From contig NZ_CP095075.1 in NCBI RefSeq assembly GCF_022921115.1, forward strand, positions 2,926,001-2,990,000: a stretch of DNA of 64,000 bases, written 5' to 3'. A model generated the notes under the pieces. That model saw nothing but the letters and a program-made list of their open reading frames with translations, was not told the origin of the DNA and searched no databases. Shown here one piece after another: positions 36,587 through 44,960 of this stretch. The stretch comes from Halobacillus amylolyticus. Its GTDB lineage: Bacteria; Bacillota; Bacilli; Bacillales; Halobacillaceae. The position numbers and the translations under genes are program-made. The first letter of the stretch is position 1, and each line of letters begins with the position of its first letter.

Positions 36587-37600
36587 ATGAAGAACACATA
36601 TGAGGTACCCGCACCTATCCTCAAAAATTTCTTTGAATACTTAAGTTATTTGGAAACGAACCAAGTTAAATTAACGAAAGCCAGACAGCATCTCCCCCGA
36701 AAAGGACCTGCTTGCGATGTATGCCGATCTAACTGATGTGGACGATGAGATTCCGAAAAATCCAACCCAAATAGATATTCCAATTTTACATTTTTTATAC
36801 CACCTTTTAAAAGAGCTTGTTCCTAAAAACAGGCAGAAAGCGCCAAAGGATATTGACTTCTTATTTGATATTCTTGAAGTCTATCCGGCCAATCATCCAA
36901 TTAAAGTTAGTCAAACGGATAGACTAGAAGATCTTTTGAAAGACTATGCTTACTTCTTACACTATTTTACTTATTTTGGGCTGTGGACGTTTGAAATTGA
37001 CAAGTTTTAAACCGAGCAACTACATAGCGCCTCTTTTGTTAAAGAGCTAAAACTATCTGATTTGTTTAAACAGGCAGCTTCAAGACTCATTGATGGAAAC
37101 GTGGAAAGAACCTGTTAACACGACTTTCGGAGCTGCAGCACATTTGTTTCATTAATGGGTCTCCCTGGGGAGGACGATAACCAGGTGGGGGATGAAATAG
37201 AAAGACTCTTTCCATTATTAAAGAGAATGTATCCATCATGGGAGCTAAACAAAACTTTATTAAGGAAGAGGGACGAGTTTATTGACGGAACATTTGTTTT
37301 CAAAGTTCAATCCTACCCTTCCCTCCTCATACATTGGAGCTATTAGGTACGCAGACTCTTTTGGAACTCCATCACGCTATTCAGCAAATCTTTGATATGA
37401 GCGACGACCACCTATACGCTTTTTATATGGATGGCAAGAAATTCGGTGAACAAAGGTTATCACTCCCATAGTGAAAGTAGAGGACCTTTTGTGAACGATA
37501 AAAAGATAGGTGATTTAGGTTTGTATGAGGGAGGGAATTTCTTTACTTGTATGATTTCGGAGCTAAATGGGAATTCAATGTTGAAGTTATAAGGATTTAG
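36587..37600 (+). pseudogene. Plasmid pRiA4b ORF-3-like protein, heavily disrupted
   Basis: Fragments in different frames align end to end: MKNTYEVPAPILKNFFEYL, then LLAMYADLTDVDDEIPKN and FTYFGLWTFEIDKF, then a region with MGLPGEDDNQVGDEIERL, then LLELHHAIQQIFDMSDDHLY with AFYMDGKKFGE, then GPFVNDKKIGDLGLYEG, and finally YLYDFGAKWEFNVEV to the TAG at 37598. The last three blocks are the signature of the pRiA4b ORF-3 (TnpR-like) fold. At least four frame changes and several stops make it a true pseudogene. Confidence 0.75.
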
Positions 37601-37632
37601 GAATTAAAGTGAGCATTGAAAATAGTCACATT

Positions 37633-37674
37633 CGCGGCTAAATCCTGTGTTTCCGTGGCTATTTCGAAAGTATC
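37633..37674 (+). repeat. Two-unit 21-nt periodic motif
   Basis: CGCGGCTA at 37633 and CGTGGCTA at 37654 are 21 bases apart, in AT-rich context like the array at 34.7 kb. Confidence 0.4.
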
Positions 37675-37772
37675 TGAGGGAAATCGGCTTTTTCATAAAT
37701 AAAAAAATAATAGACAAGTTCCTATGGTTTGGTTGCATAAGCATAAGTAAACAAGCCATGGGAGGGGTCACA

Positions 37773-38231
37773 TTGAAAGTATTATTTCTTACAAAGCGGA
37801 AAATTGGATTTTTTCTCGGTGTTCTAGTGCTTGGAGCTGCTGCATTTTTTATAGGAAATTCATTATGGTGGAATGACACAACACCTACACTATCGGAGTC
37901 AGTAAATGCAGAAACGCGAGTGATTAATCTAGTTACAGGAGAATTCAAATCCAAAACAGCTGACGGAAAAGAACTAGAAGCCTACCGCTGGGATCCAGGA
38001 ACAATTTATGTTGAAAAAGGTGAGCAGTTTAGGTTAAGTATCTATGGAGTGAATGGCAAGGAGCATCCGTTTACAATTGAGGGAACAGACGTGAAGGGCG
38101 TGGTCAAAAAGGGCGAAGAAACAATCGTCGATCTTAAGTTTGATGAAGAAGGTGTATATCGACTCATTTGTCAAACACATGCCGACATTCAATCCAATGG
38201 TCCAATGATTGCTTATATCGTTGTTGACTAA
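37773..38231 (+). CDS. Membrane-anchored cupredoxin-domain protein
   Basis: 152 residues. An N-terminal membrane anchor (IGFFLGVLVLGAAAFFIG) precedes an extracellular cupredoxin domain. Candidate type I copper ligands are His in KEHPFTI, Cys and His in ICQTHADI and Met in GPMIAYI. Probably an electron-transfer or copper-handling protein. TTG start with GGGAGGGG five bases away; the frame is open another 42 codons upstream, but through a 21-nt periodic repeat with no ribosome site. Confidence 0.82.
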   Translation: MKVLFLTKRKIGFFLGVLVLGAAAFFIGNSLWWNDTTPTLSESVNAETRVINLVTGEFKSKTADGKELEAYRWDPGTIYVEKGEQFRLSIYGVNGKEHPFTIEGTDVKGVVKKGEETIVDLKFDEEGVYRLICQTHADIQSNGPMIAYIVVD

Positions 38232-38330
38232 TGTAGATTGTAGATTGCGAGTCTCCTAGCATTAAAGAACGACAGAATGTGAATCTAATTTTATGGTATT
38301 ATTAATTATAGATGATTACAGAATGGATCT

Positions 38331-38378
38331 AGACCTCACCCATTGAACCAGCAGGCCAATAGGGAGGTCTATTTTATT
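38331..38378 (+). terminator. Hairpin between cupredoxin and alkA
   Basis: Arms AGACCTC (38331-38337) and GAGGTCT (38364-38370), loop of 26 bases, then ATTTTATTAT. It could be a terminator or a leader structure of alkA. Confidence 0.45.
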
Positions 38379-38443
38379 ATCCATTTTTGAGGAATAAAGT
38401 GAGCAGCCACGTGCATGTGAATGCAAAGATTAGGGGGCAAGAG

Positions 38444-39343
38444 ATGATGACCAACGATAATTATATGATCATTCCCACACCATCGGATTTTAACTTTGAA
38501 GAATGTTTAGTGTATTTAAACAGATCTAATCAAGAAGTACTTCATCAAGTTGAAGGAAAGAAGCTAACCAAGCCCCTCAAAATAAATGAATCTCTTATTC
38601 TGCTTAAGATGACAAGCGGAGATGATGCTTTAACCGTTGAGTTTCCTTTTGATAAACCAAGTCTAGAAAAGTGTGTAGCTGTAGAGTCTTACATATGTAA
38701 CTGGTTTGACCTAGGAAGAAATCTAGAGAGTTTTTATAAAATGGCACACGAGGACTCTATCCTAAACAACCTCGTCCTAAAACACTCTGGATTACGCATC
38801 GTTGGAATTCCAGATTTGTTTGAGGCTCTGACTTGGGCTGTCATCGGACAGCAAATCAACCTCACCTTCGCCTACACACTTAAGAAGAGGTTTGTTGAGT
38901 TTTTTGGTGAAAGGGCCGAGCATCAGGGCGAGGAATATTGGCTTTATCCTAAAAGTGAAACCATCGGATCCCTCACAGTTAATGATTTAAAAGAGCTGCA
39001 ATTTACAACTAGAAAAGCAGAGTATGTAATAGGGATCGCCAAAGCAATAGTTTCCCGGGAAATAACGAAGGAGGAGCTTTTGCAAATGGATTATTCCGAT
39101 ATGAAAAAGAGATTAATGATGCTGAGAGGCGTAGGGGAATGGACGGCAGACTACGTCATGATGCGATGTCTCAACCAAACCTCGGCCTTCCCAGCAGCCG
39201 ATATTGGCCTACACCATGCGTTAAGAAAACAACTCGGATTAGATCGTAAACCTTCGACGGAATATGTTGAAAAACTATCAAGGAATTGGGGGGATTGGCG
39301 AGCATATGCAGCCTTTTATTTGTGGAGGTCTCAATATGGATAA
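38444..39343 (+). CDS. alkA: DNA-3-methyladenine glycosylase II (AlkA-type)
   Basis: 299-residue base-excision repair glycosylase removing alkylated purines. The helix-hairpin-helix is LRGVGEWTADYVMMR (about 222-236) and the catalytic Asp follows in FPAADIGLHHAL (about 249). Two consecutive ATGs (38444, 38447) follow AGGGGGC. Its stop overlaps the start of a 21-codon frame that looks like the beginning of an alkyltransferase gene. Confidence 0.92.
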   Translation: MMTNDNYMIIPTPSDFNFEECLVYLNRSNQEVLHQVEGKKLTKPLKINESLILLKMTSGDDALTVEFPFDKPSLEKCVAVESYICNWFDLGRNLESFYKMAHEDSILNNLVLKHSGLRIVGIPDLFEALTWAVIGQQINLTFAYTLKKRFVEFFGERAEHQGEEYWLYPKSETIGSLTVNDLKELQFTTRKAEYVIGIAKAIVSREITKEELLQMDYSDMKKRLMMLRGVGEWTADYVMMRCLNQTSAFPAADIGLHHALRKQLGLDRKPSTEYVEKLSRNWGDWRAYAAFYLWRSQYG

Positions 39344-39401
39344 ACCAAGTACACTGGATCCCCTTCCTACAGAGGTTGGGATTTTGGAAATCCAAAGGTA
39401 G
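39336..39401 (+). pseudogene. Possible truncated methylguanine-DNA methyltransferase start
   Basis: A 21-codon frame (MDKPSTLDPLPTEVGILEIQ...) overlapping the alkA stop by eight bases with GGAGG upstream. TEVGILEIQ resembles the N-terminus of Ogt-type methyltransferases, which often follow alkA. Everything after codon 21 is missing, so this would be a remnant. Low certainty because so little remains. Confidence 0.3.
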
Positions 39402-39555
39402 AATGTAGTCCTAAAAAGTAAATTATAGGGTTATGCAGTTAATCTTTCGGGAAAAGATGGTTGTTGAAGTATGCAAAGTCTATGAAATGAGAAAATATAA
39501 AATATATTATTTAATCTTAAAGAGAACAAGAACTGCAAAGGGGATGTTTCAGACT

Positions 39556-39954
39556 ATGGACGGAAAAGAAAAACGTTGGAAAGAGAGGTTTGAGAATTTC
39601 AAACGGTGTTATAAACTTTTGGATAAATAATCCAATAAAAATATTAAAACAGAATTGGAGAGAGCAGGAGTCATTCGATTTTTTGAAGTGACGATTGAAT
39701 TGGCGTGGAAGGTGCAAAAAGACTATCTGGAATCAGAAGGGCATCTCGTTAGAAGTCCAAGAGCAACGATCAAACAATCCTATCAAGATGGTTTGATTGA
39801 AGATGGTCACACTTGGATGGATGCATTAGATAAAAGAAATTCAACAACACATACGTATGATGAGGTGTTGGCTGAGAAACTAGTTAATGAAATCATACAA
39901 AGGTTTCTCCCCGCCTTTAAACAATTATATATAACTCTGCGGGAGAAACTTTAG
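39556..39954 (+). pseudogene. HI0074-type nucleotidyltransferase partner with internal stop
   Basis: One continuous frame apart from a TAA at 39628-39630. It reads MDGKEKRWKERFENFKRCYK up to LLDK, the stop, then NIKTELERAGVIRFFEVTIE and the typical LAWKVQKDYLES, GHLVRSPRATIKQ and LDKRNSTTHTYDE. This is the HI0074 substrate-binding/HEPN-like family that pairs with minimal nucleotidyltransferases. A single substitution would restore about 132 residues. AAAGGGG precedes the ATG. A restart at TTG 39655 is possible. Confidence 0.78.
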
Positions 39955-39956
39955 TT

Positions 39957-40262
39957 ATGTATGGGTTACTGGAAAGAGACCTGGATTATATGATGCAAGC
40001 TTTTAAAAGTCTTACGGAAATTGAGACGGTTCGTTTATTTGGAAGTCGGGCCATGGGAAATTACAAAAAGGGATCAGATATAGATCTAGCTGTTTTTTGG
40101 GCCCATGTAACCAGTCGTACTATTTTTAAGCTGACTGAGTTATTAGAAGAAGTGTATCCTCTCCCTTATTTTTTTGATATTGTTCATTATGAATCGATAA
40201 CAAATGCAAAGTTTAAGGAGTGTATAGATCAACAAGGGGTAGATCTATTCAAACGTGTATAA
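39957..40262 (+). CDS. Minimal nucleotidyltransferase (MNT, HI0073-like)
   Basis: 101-residue nucleotidyltransferase-fold protein. The signature GSRAMGNYKKGSDIDLAVF (residues 24-42) carries both metal-binding Asp; a third acidic residue is in YFFDIVHYE. Such proteins pair with HEPN-type partners and act as antitoxins by AMPylating the partner in several systems. It begins three bases after the partner's stop. Confidence 0.88.
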   Translation: MYGLLERDLDYMMQAFKSLTEIETVRLFGSRAMGNYKKGSDIDLAVFWAHVTSRTIFKLTELLEEVYPLPYFFDIVHYESITNAKFKECIDQQGVDLFKRV

Positions 40263-40323
40263 TAAACTCACCCCACTGGTGTATAGTAATAACTTCCACA
40301 TAGGAATAAAAGTCATGATTGAA

Positions 40324-40347
40324 ACTATACCGTCTGGATAGTATAGT
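40324..40347. promoter_or_regulatory. Palindromic operator upstream of tetR
   Basis: 24-bp palindrome with outer arms ACTATAC and GTATAGT and core CCGTCTGGAT, about 40 bases before tetR. The same core occurs twice before the carnitine operon. Confidence 0.8.
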
Positions 40348-40388
40348 CATAGTCATAGTCGTAAATCTTTTATTAAAAGGAGATTAGT

Positions 40389-40928
40389 ATGGGCAGAAAT
40401 TCTAGGAAAGTAGAAATTCTTCATGCTGCATCTAAAATTGTTAGTGATAAGGGTATTTTTAATTTAACCTTAGAAGCGGTAGCCGAACAGGCGGGAATTA
40501 GTAAAGGCGGCTTGCTCTATCATTTTCCATCGAAGGAAGCGTTAGTTAAGGGAATGGTGGAACATTTAGCTAGTAATTATCAAGAGAAGATCAGTCATAA
40601 TGCTGAATTAGATCCAATTGAAAAAGGAAAATGGACACGCTCCTTTTTGAATGTAACGTTTAATCAAAGTTATGAAAATAAGGATATGAACGCTGGGTTA
40701 CTTGCTGCTAAAGCGGTAAACTCGGATTTGCTTCATCCAATTCGTGAGGCCTATTCGAATTGGCAGCATGAAATTGAGAATGACGGATTAGACCCCATTA
40801 AAGCAACGATTATTCGTTTAGCCATTGACGGGATTTGGCTATCTGAACTGTTTGATATTTATCAGATTGAAGAGGATAAGAAAGATGAAGTGTACAGAAG
40901 ATTGAAATCATGGGCAGAAGAGGAATGA
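40389..40928 (+). CDS. TetR-family repressor of carnitine operon
   Basis: 179 residues. N-terminal helix-turn-helix at about 26-52 (LEAVAEQAGISKGGLLYHF) and a TetR C-terminal ligand domain. It is transcribed toward the carnitine operon and separated from it by a terminator. The shared palindromes upstream of both suggest that it controls itself and the operon and is released by carnitine or a breakdown product; the ligand is inferred. AAAGGAGA precedes the start. Confidence 0.88.
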   Translation: MGRNSRKVEILHAASKIVSDKGIFNLTLEAVAEQAGISKGGLLYHFPSKEALVKGMVEHLASNYQEKISHNAELDPIEKGKWTRSFLNVTFNQSYENKDMNAGLLAAKAVNSDLLHPIREAYSNWQHEIENDGLDPIKATIIRLAIDGIWLSELFDIYQIEEDKKDEVYRRLKSWAEEE

Positions 40929-40957
40929 GCTCCATCCATTAGGGTGGAGCTTTTTTT
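40928..40957 (+). terminator. Terminator of tetR
   Basis: Arms AGCTCCATCC/GGGTGGAGCT (one mismatch) and seven T. Confidence 0.9.
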
Positions 40958-40974
40958 GTTGCTTAAAAAGGTTA

Positions 40975-41095
40975 GCGCTTCGGATATTTTGGTGAACGCT
41001 CACAAATAGGTGCCAAGCGCTCGGAAAATAGCTTTAGGCGCTCACAAAAGTGACTAACCGATCACTTTTTCTTTCTAAACGCTCATCGCTTGAAA
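40975..41095 (+). repeat. Degenerate 21-nt periodic array
   Basis: GCGCT-like cores at 40975, 40996, 41017, 41038, 41058 (CCGAT) and 41079, i.e. steps of 21, 21, 21, 20 and 21. Only the core is conserved. It directly follows the tetR terminator. Confidence 0.65.
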
Positions 41096-41261
41096 CTTTA
41101 ACAAGAAAACAAAACATTTAATTAAATTTTTTAAATAAAATATTCAACTTGTTTAGTTTTTTCTGTACAGATGTGAAGCGCTGATATGAAAGGGTATATA
41201 GAATTTTTATTGTATTGTAATAATGCTCAGGAACGTTTATAGACGTGAATAATCACTTGAA

Positions 41262-41285
41262 ACGTAACCGTCTGGATGGTACAGT
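41262..41285. promoter_or_regulatory. Operator copy 1 of carnitine operon
   Basis: Core AACCGTCTGGATGGTAC, matching the tetR-upstream palindrome (pattern ACCnTCnnGAnGGT). Confidence 0.78.
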
Positions 41286-41297
41286 TTTATTTGTATT

Positions 41298-41321
41298 TAG
41301 AAACCGTCTGGATGGTATAGT
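41298..41321. promoter_or_regulatory. Operator copy 2 of carnitine operon
   Basis: Core AACCGTCTGGATGGTATAG, 36 bases centre to centre from copy 1 and about 47 bases before the first gene. Confidence 0.78.
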
Positions 41322-41367
41322 AATTAACTTTTATAAATATAGACAAACATTTTAGGAGGAAAACACG

Positions 41368-42260
41368 ATGAATAATAAAGTGTTATTAACAGCAGCTGTT
41401 ACAGGTGCAGGTGATACAACGCAAAAAAACCCTCATGTCCCGGTAACACCGAAAGAAATTGCTGATTCGGCGATCGAGTCTGCTAAAGCTGGGGCTACGG
41501 TAGCGCATGTCCATGCTCGTGACCCGCAAACGGGTGGGATTAGCCATAACGTTGATCATTATCGTGAAATTGTCGATCGCATTCGCGAATCGGATACAGA
41601 TGTCGTTATTAATATTACATCAGGTGGCGGCGGTGATTTTATTCCGAGTCTAGCCACGCCAGCTGCTGGCGGTGATGGTACGGATATGCAGACACCGGAA
41701 GAACGTCATGCACCTGTGGGGCAATTGCTTCCTGAAATGTGTACGCTTGACTGCGGCAGTACGAACTTTGGAAATATGATTTATCTAAGTCCGACAGATT
41801 GGCTTCGTGAGCAAGCGAAGCTCGTTCAAGCAAGCGGTGTAAAGCCAGAGCTTGAATGCTTTGACACTGGTCATGTGCGTTTTGCTAAGCAATTAATTAA
41901 TGAAGGTCTTGTTGATGGAGATCCGATGTTCCAATTTTGTCTCGGCATTCCTTGGGGGCAGAGGCAGACGCAGAAACGATGCTTTATATGAAGAATCGGT
42001 TACCTGAAAATGCTCACTGGTCCGCGTTTGGTATCGGACGCATGCAAATGCCGATAGCGGCACAGGCAGCTATGTTAGGCGGCAATGTTCGGGTTGGTTT
42101 AGAAGACAATATTTATTTGAAAAAAGGTGTTATGGCACGAAATGACCAACTTGTTGATAAAGCAGTCGATATGCTGCACGGAAATGGTATAGAGATTATG
42201 ACACCACAAGAAGCTCGCGAACAATTTAATCTGCGTAACCCTCATGAAGGAGGAAAATAA
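41368..42260 (+). pseudogene. 3-dehydrocarnitine cleavage enzyme (BKACE family), frameshifted
   Basis: Beta-keto acid cleavage enzyme expected to convert 3-dehydrocarnitine plus acetyl-CoA to acetoacetate plus betainyl-CoA. N-terminal LLTAAVTGAGDT, the zinc-site HVHARDP near 49 and ELECFDTGHV near 167 are present. At a G5 run (41954-41958) the frame ends 11 codons later (41991), while the -1 frame continues from GAEADAETMLYMKNRLP to the true C-terminus at 42260. The rejoined protein is about 297 residues. AGGAGG start site. Confidence 0.87.
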
Positions 42261-42262
42261 CT

Positions 42263-43228
42263 ATGGCTATGAACAGAACAATTAATAATATTACAGTAGT
42301 TGGAACAGGAGTCATCGGGAATGGCTGGATCGCTCGCTTTCTAGCTCAAGGCTATGATGTCGTTGCCTTTGACCCAGCTGTTGGTGCTGAAGAGCGCACT
42401 CGTAAAGCAATTGACCATGCCTGGACATCATTGGAACAGAGAGGACTTGCTCTAGGAGCTTCAAAAGATCGTTTGCGTTTTATCAATACCATGGAAGAAG
42501 CGGTAGCTGAGGCTGATTTCATTCAGGAAAATGTTCCTGAACGTGAAGATCTGAAGAAAAGTGTTCTGGGAAACATTGATCGCTATGCAAAACCCGAAGC
42601 CATTATTGCATCAAGTACTTCTGGAATTATTCCGACTACATTGCAATCGAATTTACAATATCCAGAGCGGTTCATCGTAGCTCATCCATTTAATCCTGTT
42701 TATTTACTTCCTTTAGTAGAGGTTGTAGGCGGAGAATCTACTGATGCAGCTATTATTAAAGAGGCGTGTGGACTTTTTGAAAAAGTTGCCATGAAGCCGC
42801 TTGTTATTCACAAAGAAATCGATGGTCACGTTGCTGACCGTTTAATGGAAGCTCTTTGGCGTGAAGCACTGCACTTAGTCAATGATGGTGTGGCAACGAC
42901 GGAGGAAGTTGATACAGCAATCATTTATGGTGCTGGTTTGCGCTGGGCGCAAATGGGTCCGTTCTTAACATTCCACTTGGCCGGGGGTGAACAAGGGATG
43001 CGCCATATGCTTGAGCAATTCGGCCCAGCCCTTAAACTCCCATGGACGAAGCTCAAGGCTCCAGAGCTTACAGATGCCTTAAAAGAACGAGTCATTGAAG
43101 GGTGTGAAAGTTACGCAGGTAATCAGTCTGTTGCGGATCTTGAACACAAACGAAATGAGTTTCTAGTTAAACTGCTAGATTTAGTTGAAGAGTATTGGCC
43201 TGAGTCCAAAAGTCTTGTGAAAGAATAA
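42263..43228 (+). CDS. L-carnitine dehydrogenase
   Basis: 321-residue NAD-dependent dehydrogenase of the 3-hydroxyacyl-CoA dehydrogenase fold, oxidising carnitine to 3-dehydrocarnitine. VVGTGVIGNGWIARFLAQG is the Rossmann start; VAHPFNPVYLLPLVEVV and the C-terminal GAGLRWAQMGPFLTFHL are typical of carnitine dehydrogenases. It begins two bases after the BKACE gene with GGAGGAAAA upstream. The equivalent in Pseudomonas is CdhA. Confidence 0.92.
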   Translation: MAMNRTINNITVVGTGVIGNGWIARFLAQGYDVVAFDPAVGAEERTRKAIDHAWTSLEQRGLALGASKDRLRFINTMEEAVAEADFIQENVPEREDLKKSVLGNIDRYAKPEAIIASSTSGIIPTTLQSNLQYPERFIVAHPFNPVYLLPLVEVVGGESTDAAIIKEACGLFEKVAMKPLVIHKEIDGHVADRLMEALWREALHLVNDGVATTEEVDTAIIYGAGLRWAQMGPFLTFHLAGGEQGMRHMLEQFGPALKLPWTKLKAPELTDALKERVIEGCESYAGNQSVADLEHKRNEFLVKLLDLVEEYWPESKSLVKE

Positions 43229-43253
43229 AAAACTCATAGATGGAGTGATGAAT

Positions 43254-43724
43254 ATGCCAGAGTCAGCGTTTAATTATCAGGATCATGTGCATAAGGAATG
43301 GGTGGATTACAACGGTCATATGAATGATGCCGCATATGCAGCTATTTTCAGTCACGCGGTGGATTATTTCATGGATTACATCGGTTTAGATGAAAAAGCT
43401 CGTGAATCGTTTGCTTATACTATTTTCACATTAGAGACACATCTTTGCTATTTGAAAGAAGCCCATGAAAATGAAAAGATTCACGTTTCTGTTCAATTAA
43501 TAGACGATGATGCAAAGCGTCTTCACATCTTTTTTGTAATGAAAAATAATCACGGGGACACGCTGGCTACAAGTGAGCAGATGCTAATGGGAATGAGTAC
43601 GGCTGAAGGGAGGCCCGCTTCGTTTCCTGAATCAGTCTCTCAAATGATTAAGCAAATACGACAAGCACATGAACATTTAGAAACGCCTAAACAAGTGGGC
43701 AGACAGATTGGTATTAAGCGATAA
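43254..43724 (+). CDS. Betainyl-CoA thioesterase (hotdog fold)
   Basis: 156 residues, acyl-CoA thioesterase of the 4HBT type with VHKEWVDYNGHMNDAAYAA (catalytic Asp/Asn region) at about 11-29. In the carnitine pathway it releases glycine betaine from betainyl-CoA (CdhB role). ATG at 43254 with GGAG eight bases upstream; two in-frame starts lie just before it. A slightly divergent residue set is normal for this family. Confidence 0.85.
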   Translation: MPESAFNYQDHVHKEWVDYNGHMNDAAYAAIFSHAVDYFMDYIGLDEKARESFAYTIFTLETHLCYLKEAHENEKIHVSVQLIDDDAKRLHIFFVMKNNHGDTLATSEQMLMGMSTAEGRPASFPESVSQMIKQIRQAHEHLETPKQVGRQIGIKR

Positions 43725-43760
43725 GTCATCACTTGATCGGGATAAAAGAGGAGAATGTTT

Positions 43761-44960
43761 ATGAATAAGATCGAAGTCAAAAATATGACGAAAATCTTTG
43801 GTTCTCATCCTAAACAAGGCTTGAAACGTTTAGATAATGGGGAACAGAAGGATCAAATTTTAGAAGAAACAGGTTTGACGGTTGGAGTGAACCAAGCTTC
43901 ATTTGACGTTAAGCCTGGAGAATTCTTTGTGATTATGGGGCTGTCAGGAAGTGGGAAATCAACATTGATTCGCCTGGTGAATCGCCTGATTGAGCCAACA
44001 GCTGGTGAAGTCTATATTGACGGAGACGATATTACAAAAATGAACCAGGCCTCCTTGATCGAAACACGACGCAAGAAATTAGGGATGGTTTTTCAAAAGT
44101 TTGGTTTATTCCCCCATCGCACAGTATTAGCTAACGTAAGTTATGGACTAGAAATACAAGGAATGAAAAAAGAGGAACGAGAAGAAAAGGCGCAGAAGTC
44201 GATTGAGGATGTTGGCTTGAAAGGGTATGAAAATAGCTATCCTGATCAATTGAGTGGCGGGATGCAGCAGCGTGTAGGCCTTGCTCGTGCCCTTGCCAAT
44301 GATACTGACATCCTGTTGATGGACGAAGCTTTTAGTGCCCTTGATCCTCTCATCCGTAAAGAAATGCAAGATGAGTTGCTTCATTTACAGAAAAAGTTGG
44401 GCAAAACGATTTTATTTATTACCCATGACCTGGATGAAGCATTAAAACTTGGTGATCGTGTCGCCATTATGAAAGATGGACGCATCGTACAAGTAGGTAC
44501 TTCTGAAGAAATCCTAGAGAATCCAGCGAACAAGTATGTATCTAATTTTGTGAAAGACGTAGATCGCTCCAAAGTACTGGAAGCTCATCATGTCATGCAG
44601 AAGCCTGAAGTGTTAACAACGTATAAAGATGGTCCACGTGTGGCTGTCCGCAAGATGGAAGAGGCGGGTGCTTCCAGCATTTTCGTTGTCGATAAAGAGG
44701 ATAACTTCAAAGGCTTGTTAACAATTGATGATGCTATTGAAGCGTACAACAAAGATATTCCTTTAGAAAAAGTCCTAAAAGAAGATGTACATGCGACCTT
44801 ACCCGAGACACCACTTAATGAGCTGCTCGGGATTGCAGCAGAGACGAAGTATCCAATTGTTGTACAAAATGAAGGCAAGCTAGTTGGGATTATCTCACGT
44901 GTTTCTATTCTTTCAGGACTTGTGCTTGGAAAAGAAAAAGATGAGGTGAATGAATCATGA
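43761..44960 (+). CDS. Glycine betaine/carnitine ABC transporter ATPase with CBS pair
   Basis: 399 residues of the OpuAA/ProV type. Walker A GLSGSGKST, signature LSGGMQQRVGLARAL, Walker B ILLMDEAFSALD, H-loop ITHDLDEAL; then two CBS domains (about 275-395) that in OpuA sense ionic strength. The adjacent carnitine enzymes suggest carnitine as substrate; betaine is an alternative. ATG at 43761 with AGAGGAG. Confidence 0.92.
   Translation: MNKIEVKNMTKIFGSHPKQGLKRLDNGEQKDQILEETGLTVGVNQASFDVKPGEFFVIMGLSGSGKSTLIRLVNRLIEPTAGEVYIDGDDITKMNQASLIETRRKKLGMVFQKFGLFPHRTVLANVSYGLEIQGMKKEEREEKAQKSIEDVGLKGYENSYPDQLSGGMQQRVGLARALANDTDILLMDEAFSALDPLIRKEMQDELLHLQKKLGKTILFITHDLDEALKLGDRVAIMKDGRIVQVGTSEEILENPANKYVSNFVKDVDRSKVLEAHHVMQKPEVLTTYKDGPRVAVRKMEEAGASSIFVVDKEDNFKGLLTIDDAIEAYNKDIPLEKVLKEDVHATLPETPLNELLGIAAETKYPIVVQNEGKLVGIISRVSILSGLVLGKEKDEVNES

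Larger units (their letters stand above)
40958..41367. other. Carnitine operon control region
   Basis: Contains a 21-nt periodic array (40975-41095), an AT-rich segment and two palindromic operators at 41262 and 41298. No gene seen. Confidence 0.6.

Noticed and set aside
39433..39555. Open frame continuing upstream of the HI0074-like gene
   Set aside because: The first 41 codons are Lys/Arg/Tyr-rich with no family match, while ATG 39556 has its own ribosome site and starts the family domain.
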